Shown here: piece after piece, positions 16,300 through 20,343 of the stretch
Layout: each line of letters starts with the position of its first letter
Numbering within the stretch: the first letter of the stretch is position 1
Assembly: GCA_035701505.1 (NCBI GenBank)
Contig: DASSSA010000044.1
Span: forward strand, 1 to 20,343
DNA length: 20,343 bases
Source: AC-69 sp035701505
GTDB lineage: Bacteria > Actinomycetota > UBA4738 > HRBIN12
Reading direction: 5' to 3'
Made by a program: the position numbers and the translations under genes
The notes under the pieces: generated by a model
Seen by the model: only the letters and a program-made list of their open reading frames with translations
Database searches by the model: none
Told to the model about the DNA's origin: nothing

Positions 16300-16537
16300 G
16301 ACACTCCCTCCTCCTCCTGCATTGCTTGAAGCGACCCGCACCAAGTTGACTGGGCATGGCTACCGCGGCGAAAGCGAGCCTCCGCGACCCGCCCCGGGCG
16401 AGCGAGGCGACCACGCCGGCCGCCGTTCCGCAGATCACGAGGACTGTCACCTGGACCCCCTCTCTATCCGCCGATCCAGGGAGCAACCGCGGCGCCGTGG
16501 GACGGTCTGTGTCACCGACCGCCCAGACCTCGTTCAT
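16289..16537 (-). CDS. Small hypothetical protein in MarR operon
   Basis: 82 residues from ATG 16537. Support comes from a good ribosome site (GAGGAG, about 8 bases before the ATG), from its place between marR and the membrane protein gene on the same strand, and from an 11-base overlap with the next start. A hydrophobic segment at about residues 30-46 (VTVLVICGTAAGVVASL) could be a membrane helix. The C-terminus is Arg-rich and contains the ribosome site of the next gene. No family recognised. It may be a real small membrane protein or only a chance frame. Confidence 0.45.
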   Translation of the reverse strand: MNEVWAVGDTDRPTAPRLLPGSADREGVQVTVLVICGTAAGVVASLARGGSRRLAFAAVAMPSQLGAGRFKQCRRRRECHDP

Positions 16538-16602
16538 CCGCCTATCTCCTCGTCCAACCCTCGCTCGCTGTTTCGCAGCCCGATGCGCAGGTCAGCGACC
16601 CG

Positions 16603-17079
16603 CTATGCCGTCTCCCGTTCTTCCCTCCGATCGTCCTCGAGTCGGCGGCACAGCTCATCGAGCACTCGCACCGCTGTCTCGATGTCCGAACGGGGGATCC
16701 CTCGCGCCAGCCGGTTGATCCACGCCACTTGGCGGGCATCGATCGCCTCGTACTTGACGCTGCCTTGCTTGGTCATGCCGACCAGTGGAGACCGTCGGTG
16801 ATCAGCATTGGGGCCGAGCTCGAGGAAGCCGTCGCGGACGAGACGATTCACGGTGGCGTGCACGCTCTGTCGCGTGAGGCCCATCCGCCGAGCGATCTGC
16901 GGCACGGTGAGCGGCCGCTCCGCCAGAGCGATCGCACCGAGCACCTGCCACCGGGCGGACGTGAGCCCCTCGTCGGCGCTCAGGAGGTCCCCAGCGTCCA
17001 ACAGCAGGCCGTTCGCCCGGAACGTGGACAAGATGAGTTCCGTTGCGGCCGCTCCAGTAGGCGTTCTCTTCTCTCTCAT
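16603..17079 (-). CDS. MarR family transcriptional regulator
   Basis: 158 residues with a winged helix-turn-helix of MarR type: LTSARWQVLGAIALAERPLT leads into the helix-turn-helix VPQIARRMGLTRQSVHATVN and RLVRDGFLELGPN, with the wing at DHRRSPLVGMTKQG. Flanking helices would form the dimer interface. MarR proteins usually repress their own operon and a neighbouring gene and let go on binding a small ligand. The ATG at 17079 has no ribosome site but a promoter-like TTGACA/TAGGGT pair places the transcript start only a few bases upstream, so it is probably translated leaderless. The following two minus-strand genes are likely co-transcribed. Confidence 0.92.
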   Translation of the reverse strand: MREKRTPTGAAATELILSTFRANGLLLDAGDLLSADEGLTSARWQVLGAIALAERPLTVPQIARRMGLTRQSVHATVNRLVRDGFLELGPNADHRRSPLVGMTKQGSVKYEAIDARQVAWINRLARGIPRSDIETAVRVLDELCRRLEDDRREERETA

Positions 17080-17089
17080 TATGTCGTGA

Positions 17090-17117
17090 CCCTAACGAGA
17101 CGTCAGTTATTTGTCAA
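17090..17117 (-). promoter_or_regulatory. marR promoter with overlapping dyad operator
   Basis: On the minus strand TTGACA (17117-17112), a 16-base spacer and TAGGGT (17095-17090) form a promoter. TAAC-N9-GTTA (17093-17109) is a symmetric element lying between and over the boxes, a plausible self-repression site. Confidence 0.5.
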
Positions 17118-17305
17118 GTCGGTCGTGATTCCTTACCCCTTCCCCCTTCTGAACGGGTATAGGAGTGGTCTCTGGCGGGGCAAAGACGAGCCTGTGCCAG
17201 CATCCGGGTCAGGTTCCTGCGTGATGACCCGGTGCAGCTCAAAGGCCGTTGGTTATCCCACGCGTGGAGGACGTCGGCGCCAGGCCCTCCGCCGACGCTC
17301 GTCGG

Positions 17306-18055
17306 TCAGACGACGGGCTTCGTTGCCTTGACGATCGCGCTGTACACCGACTCGGCTTCCTCGTGCGTCGGCACGATCGAGATCTCAATGAACCCGGCCG
17401 CGGTCAGCTGGGCCTCGTACTCCGCGAACGAGAGCGCGCCAGCGATGCACCCGACATGGCTGCCCCGTTCGGCTCGCTCGCCCGGCGAGAGCTCATTCGC
17501 AGCGACGACGTCGCTGATCCCCACCCGTCCGCCGGGACGCAGCACGCGGAACATCTCCCGCATCACGCTGCGCTTGTCGATCGAGAGGTTGATCACGCAG
17601 TTGGAGATGATCACGTCGACACTGGCGTCGGGAAGCGGGACGTCCTCGATGAACCCCTTCACGAACTCGACGTTCGTGATCTCGGCCTTACGCGCGTTCT
17701 CCCGCGCGAGCCCGAGCATCTCGTCGGTCATATCGAGGCCGTAGACGTGCCCCGTCGGACCAACTCGGCGGCCCGACAGGAGCACGTCGATCCCCCCGCC
17801 CGACCCGAGATCCAGGACGGTCTCGCCCTCGCGCAATTCGGCCACGGAGGTTGGGTTCCCGCATCCAAGGCTCGCGAGCACCGCATCGTCGGGGAGGCTC
17901 CCGCGCTCCGCGATGTCGTAGTACCTGACGCCGTAGCCGTCCGCAGGATCGCAGCAGCAGGCCTCATCGCTCGCATCGTCGGCAGCGACCCCCTCGCTGA
18001 CCGCGCGTGCGGCCGCGGTGTACCGATCGCGAACGCTCTCCCGTAGCTCACTCAT
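17306..18055 (-). CDS. arsM: Arsenite S-adenosylmethionine methyltransferase ArsM
   Basis: ArsM methylates As(III) bound by glutathione or thiols to mono-, di- and trimethylarsenicals, using S-adenosylmethionine in the cytoplasm. The protein has 249 residues from ATG 18055 with a near-perfect ribosome site (GAGGAGGAACACG). It shows the family opening (CCC at 33-35, then DGYGVRYYD), SLGCGNP with Cys65, the cofactor motif VLDLGSGGGIDVLL, the block VIISNCVINLS with Cys153, and GCIAGAL with Cys203. The four conserved cysteines of ArsM are thus all present. It lies downstream of the Cys-rich micropeptide gene and diverges from arsR, so arsenic-dependent control by ArsR is likely. Confidence 0.94.
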   Translation of the reverse strand: MSELRESVRDRYTAAARAVSEGVAADDASDEACCCDPADGYGVRYYDIAERGSLPDDAVLASLGCGNPTSVAELREGETVLDLGSGGGIDVLLSGRRVGPTGHVYGLDMTDEMLGLARENARKAEITNVEFVKGFIEDVPLPDASVDVIISNCVINLSIDKRSVMREMFRVLRPGGRVGISDVVAANELSPGERAERGSHVGCIAGALSFAEYEAQLTAAGFIEISIVPTHEEAESVYSAIVKATKPVV

Positions 18056-18192
18056 CGTGTTCCTCCTCAGGCATGATTCGAAGCGAGGTAGAAGGTGGGG
18101 TGGCTCCCCCGGGCGGAACGCCGGTGCACAGACTCCGACGGCTCATCTCAACCGCAGGGGAACCGCCCCCAATTCACTAGCGCCGCGTGGGC

Positions 18193-18249
18193 TCAGCAGC
18201 AGTCAGGTGGGCAGTCAGGACAGTCCGGGCAACAGGGATCGACCCGCAT
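18193..18249 (-). CDS. 18-residue Cys-rich micropeptide upstream of arsM
   Basis: On the minus strand, AAGGAGGTG stands seven to eight bases before ATG 18249. The frame codes MRVDPCCPDCPDCPPDCC and stops at TGA 18195-18193. Six of eighteen residues are cysteines, in CC and C-P-D-C spacing that would suit soft-metal or arsenite binding. It is too short for ordinary gene finders. It lies 137 bp before the arsM start on the same strand, in the arsR-arsM intergenic region, so it would be the first gene of the arsM transcript. No known family comes to mind. The ribosome site and composition argue for a real gene. The metal-binding role is inference. Confidence 0.6.
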   Translation of the reverse strand: MRVDPCCPDCPDCPPDCC

Positions 18250-18315
18250 CGAACGCACCTCCTTCCCGATCGCACTCGGCGCGGTCGGATCGTCGCATCG
18301 ACCGCGGTCGATACC

Positions 18316-18341
18316 TTGACACATCCATCGACACCCGTCAA
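18316..18341. promoter_or_regulatory. Dyad operator between arsR and arsM divergent promoters
   Basis: TTGAC (18316-18320) and GTCAA (18337-18341) are mirrored across 16 bases, directly before the arsR ATG (18343). Each arm reads as a -35-like TTGAC on its own strand, TTGACA rightward and TTGACG leftward. A dimeric ArsR bound here would cover both directions. The match to ArsR-type sites is by size and place only. Confidence 0.45.
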
Positions 18342-18342
18342 T

Positions 18343-18705
18343 ATGAGTCTCGTGCGGAAGGAGATCGCCCAGCTCGAGGACTGCTGCACCCCGCTCGGCC
18401 CTGCAAAGCTGTCGGGCGAGGAGGCTGACCGCATGGCCTCGGCGCTCCGAGTGTTGGCCGACCCCGCGCGGCTCCAGATCGTGAGTCTGCTGGCCGGAAC
18501 CGAGGAGGCTTGTGTCTGCGAGCTCACCCCGGCGCTCGGCGTGTCGCAGCCGACGGTGAGCCACCACCTTCGCGTGCTGTCGGAGGCGGGACTGCTCGAG
18601 CGCGAACAGCGGGGACGTTGGGCGTATTACCGGCTCCGCCCCGAGCCGCTCCGGCTGGTGGCGGACGCACTCGCCCCGCGGGCGATGGTGTCGGCGCGTT
18701 CCTGA
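18343..18705 (+). CDS. arsR: ArsR/SmtB family metalloregulator
   Basis: 120 residues with a winged helix-turn-helix: LRVLADPARLQIVSLLAGTE, then VCELTPALGVSQPTVSHHLR and a wing GRWAYYRL. ArsR represses its operon until As(III) or another soft metal binds. The cysteines are Cys14-Cys15 near the N-terminus (EDCCTP) and Cys57/Cys59 (ACVCEL) at the recognition-domain edge. A Cys-Cys pair near residue 15 plus one near 55 is the arsenite site of the Corynebacterium glutamicum ArsR. That fits a three-thiol As(III) sensor, and the context with arsM agrees. ATG 18343 has no ribosome site, so translation may be leaderless. Confidence 0.93.
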   Translation: MSLVRKEIAQLEDCCTPLGPAKLSGEEADRMASALRVLADPARLQIVSLLAGTEEACVCELTPALGVSQPTVSHHLRVLSEAGLLEREQRGRWAYYRLRPEPLRLVADALAPRAMVSARS

Positions 18706-18745
18706 CTCCGCTCGGCAAGCAGCCGTGTGCCGCGACCTGGACGGC

Positions 18746-18850
18746 GTTCCGACGGGCTTCCGAACGCAGGGGCATGGCTCAGGTCGAGGTCACCCAGATC
18801 CTTCTCGGTCACCTCGGCGAACGCCGGGATGTCGATCCGCTTGGTCCTCC
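18746..18850 (-). pseudogene. Remnant of CoA-disulfide reductase-like flavoprotein
   Basis: One minus-strand frame reads KRIDIPAFAEVTEKDLGDLD followed by LSHAPAFGSP. This resembles the C-terminal stretch KRIDVLATAI...MTV.DL.DL.L.YAPPF.SAKDP of FAD-dependent pyridine nucleotide-disulfide oxidoreductases of the CoA-disulfide reductase type. The match breaks off after GSP and no upstream part is found. It is a relic of about 30 residues placed between arsR and the ABM-like gene. Judged by eye only. Confidence 0.45.
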
Positions 18851-18900
18851 GGCGAAGACCAAGCCACATCCACCGATCCACCGACTCACGACCGGGACTC

Positions 18901-19200
18901 TTACCAGCTCTGGGCTACCAGCTCGTAGGATTCGACGCTGACGATCTTGCCTCCCATCGCGTCTGCCACCTCAGTCCGCATGGGGCCCACGGCGTCGACG
19001 CTTCCTTCGAGCGCGGCCTCGTCGGCGTAAAATGCGGCTGCAACCAGCCTTCCAGCGGACCTGTCGGCCAAGAAGTTGACCGCTGTGAACCCTTGCAAGC
19101 TCTTAAGCGCGGGAATGATCTTCTCGTTGATGATCTTGACTGCATCGTCGATCTTTGCTGCGTCACCTTCGATCGTGCTGATTCGCGCCTGCATAGCCAT
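18901..19200 (-). CDS. Antibiotic biosynthesis monooxygenase-like (ABM) domain protein
   Basis: A 99-residue protein from ATG 19200 with AGGAGG at the right distance upstream. The pattern is that of a dimeric alpha/beta-barrel: an opening strand (QARISTIEG), a helix (DDAVKIINEKIIPALKSL), a second strand (FTAVNFLADRSAGRLVAAAF), a helix (EAALEGSVDAVGPMRTEVADAMG) and a last strand (IVSVESYELVA). Proteins of this fold include small monooxygenases, haem-degrading enzymes and sensors, so the function cannot be given. It lies downstream of the epimerase stub and ECF sigma gene on the same strand and may be in their transcript. Confidence 0.75.
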   Translation of the reverse strand: MAMQARISTIEGDAAKIDDAVKIINEKIIPALKSLQGFTAVNFLADRSAGRLVAAAFYADEAALEGSVDAVGPMRTEVADAMGGKIVSVESYELVAQSW

Positions 19201-19295
19201 GATCTGTCCTCCTGTCTAGTGGGCCAACGGTCCTGTGCATCGAGCGGGCGATTCGCAAACCTTGCCCCTCCTGGCCACTCGGCCGGGTTTCCTAC

Positions 19296-19368
19296 GTCAG
19301 CCTTTTTACGTATCGGGACGAGCCGCCGGCCCAACGCCTCGAGTCGCTCCCGCGACCAAGATCTTCAT
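19296..19368 (-). pseudogene. Frameshifted stub of NAD(P)-binding epimerase-type gene
   Basis: A strong ribosome site GAGGAGG precedes ATG 19368, which opens MKILVAGATRGVG, the standard start of NAD(P)-binding Rossmann proteins. The frame then ends after 20 codons. The next frame continues the family pattern as GRRLVPIRKKADV, so a single-base loss near 19335-19340 has broken the gene. No further family sequence follows, so it is also truncated. It stands 3' of the ECF41 sigma gene, where epimerase genes are common partners. Confidence 0.65.
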
Positions 19369-19499
19369 AGCGACCTCCTCGGTCCTGGGTGCCTTGGTCT
19401 CCAGACAAGGCGAGACCCTCCCGTGTGACATCCTTTCATCGCCGCCACCCCCCTATGAGGGTCCTGCAGGTGCCGGGAAGCAAACTTCGGACCTCGAGG

Positions 19500-20343
19500 T
19501 CAGCGTTCAACCGGCAAGCGGCGACCGGCCCTCGGACCCAGGTGACGAAGCTTCTCCGGATTGACGACAGCGCGGATGGTCTGGACGTGGCCCTCAGCGA
19601 TGTCGAGGGTGAGGACCAGGACGGCCCGACCATCTCGGCCGAGGAACACCGCTCCGGGCTGTCCGTTGACCTCCGCCAACTGCATTCGCTCGGCACCCAG
19701 CTGCTCCCTCCATTCCCCGAACCGGAGCAGGACCCGCGCGATCCCTTCGCGCCCGTGCACCGGGTGCGGGAACGCTGAAGCCTTCCCGCCGCCATCGCTG
19801 TACGAGACCGCGTCGGCGGCGAGCATGCGCGTGAGGCCTTCGAGGTCACCATCGCCGATCGCATCGAAGAACCGCCGGGCAAGCTCCTCCCGCCGGCTGC
19901 GTGAGGGCTCGAAGCGCGGCTTCTTCGCCTCGACCTGCCGGCGAGCCCGAACGGCGATCTGCCGGCAGTTCTCCTCGCTCTTGCCGACCACGGCGGCGAT
20001 CTCGTCGTAGCCGTAGTCGAAGACCTCCCGCAGGAGGAACACCGCCCGTTCGACCGGGCTCAGGCTCTCCAGCAGCACGAGGAACGCCATCGACAGCGAG
20101 TCGGCGGTCTCCGCGTGCACGGAGGCGTCCGTGGCCGGGTCCGTCAGCAGCGGCTCGGGCAGCCAGGTGCCGACGTAGGTCTCCCGCCGGGCGCGGGCCG
20201 ACCGCACCTGGTTGATGGCGAGCCGGGTCGTGACCGTGGACAGCCAGGCCCGCGGCGAGTCGATGTCCCTGCCCTGATGCTGCTCGCGGTGGAAGCGCAG
20301 GAAGGCCTCCTGCACGATGTCCTCCGCCTCGCCCACGCTGCTC
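19500..20343 (-). CDS. sigJ: ECF41-family RNA polymerase sigma factor (partial, N-terminus beyond window)
   Basis: The frame is open at the right edge, so the first few residues are missing. The start of what is seen is SSVGEAEDIVQEAFLRF, region sigma-2, followed by SPRAWLSTVTTRLAINQVRS. Region sigma-4 is SPVERAVFLLREVFDYGYDEIAA then VVGKSEENCRQIAVRARRQV. The C-terminal half is a SnoaL-like domain that ends with a DGGGK motif (19782-19796) and NPEKL (19548-19562). These two motifs mark ECF41 sigma factors, where the C-terminal domain acts on the sigma itself in place of a separate anti-sigma factor. Targets are usually neighbouring oxidoreductase, epimerase or carboxymuconolactone decarboxylase genes. 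The broken epimerase stub next to it fits. sigJ is the common mycobacterial name for this type. Confidence 0.93.
   Translation of the reverse strand, partial: SSVGEAEDIVQEAFLRFHREQHQGRDIDSPRAWLSTVTTRLAINQVRSARARRETYVGTWLPEPLLTDPATDASVHAETADSLSMAFLVLLESLSPVERAVFLLREVFDYGYDEIAAVVGKSEENCRQIAVRARRQVEAKKPRFEPSRSRREELARRFFDAIGDGDLEGLTRMLAADAVSYSDGGGKASAFPHPVHGREGIARVLLRFGEWREQLGAERMQLAEVNGQPGAVFLGRDGRAVLVLTLDIAEGHVQTIRAVVNPEKLRHLGPRAGRRLPVER

Noticed and set aside
17292..17305. Small CCGAC/GTCGG hairpin right after the arsM stop
   Set aside because: Only 5 bp of stem and no T-run; too weak to call a terminator.
18727..19428. Plus-strand 233-codon frame over the ABM-like gene
   Set aside because: Antisense to the ABM-like gene, which has a good ribosome site and a regular alpha/beta pattern.

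Overview
The window is about 20 kb of high-GC bacterial DNA. GC-rich codons, several GTG starts, an ECF41-type sigma factor, a two-cysteine ArsR of the corynebacterial type and many short regulatory genes suggest an actinobacterium or a close, probably uncultured, high-GC relative. No rRNA, tRNA, transposase or phage gene was found, so this placement is an inference from style and gene content.

Left part (1-6959). A lipoprotein with a cupredoxin fold runs off the left edge. Next is a secreted protein with two DUF11 domains and an RTX-like calcium-binding tail. Both are on the minus strand. Diverging from them are ftsH (membrane AAA+ zinc protease), a bactofilin, an MFS transporter and a membrane-anchored protein with a duplicated MshEN (c-di-GMP-binding type) motif. 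This block concerns the cell envelope.

Middle part (6960-12752). A decayed class III adenylyl cyclase end is followed on the minus strand by a RibD/DHFR-like reductase, a DUF167 protein, and a two-gene RNA-repair cassette. The cassette is hen1 (3'-terminal ribose 2'-O-methyltransferase) then pnkp (kinase-phosphatase-ligase), overlapping by four bases (GTGA). Key catalytic residues are intact. Hen1 and Pnkp together repair and seal broken RNAs such as tRNAs cut by ribotoxins, and leave a methyl mark that blocks re-cleavage.

Right part (12753-20343). A secreted SGNH hydrolase, a small lipoprotein, a LysE-type exporter and a frameshifted luciferase-like monooxygenase remnant come first. Then a minus-strand MarR group (marR, a small ORF and a four-helix membrane protein). 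Then an arsenic locus: arsM on the minus strand, an unlisted 18-residue peptide with six cysteines, and a divergent arsR with a dyad operator. The right edge carries an ABM-like protein, the frameshifted stub of an NAD(P)-binding epimerase, and an ECF41 sigma factor cut by the window edge.

Main points of interest are the Cys-rich micropeptide between arsM and arsR, the complete Hen1-Pnkp cassette, the membrane-tethered MshEN protein, and at least four gene remnants, which suggest a region with high turnover.
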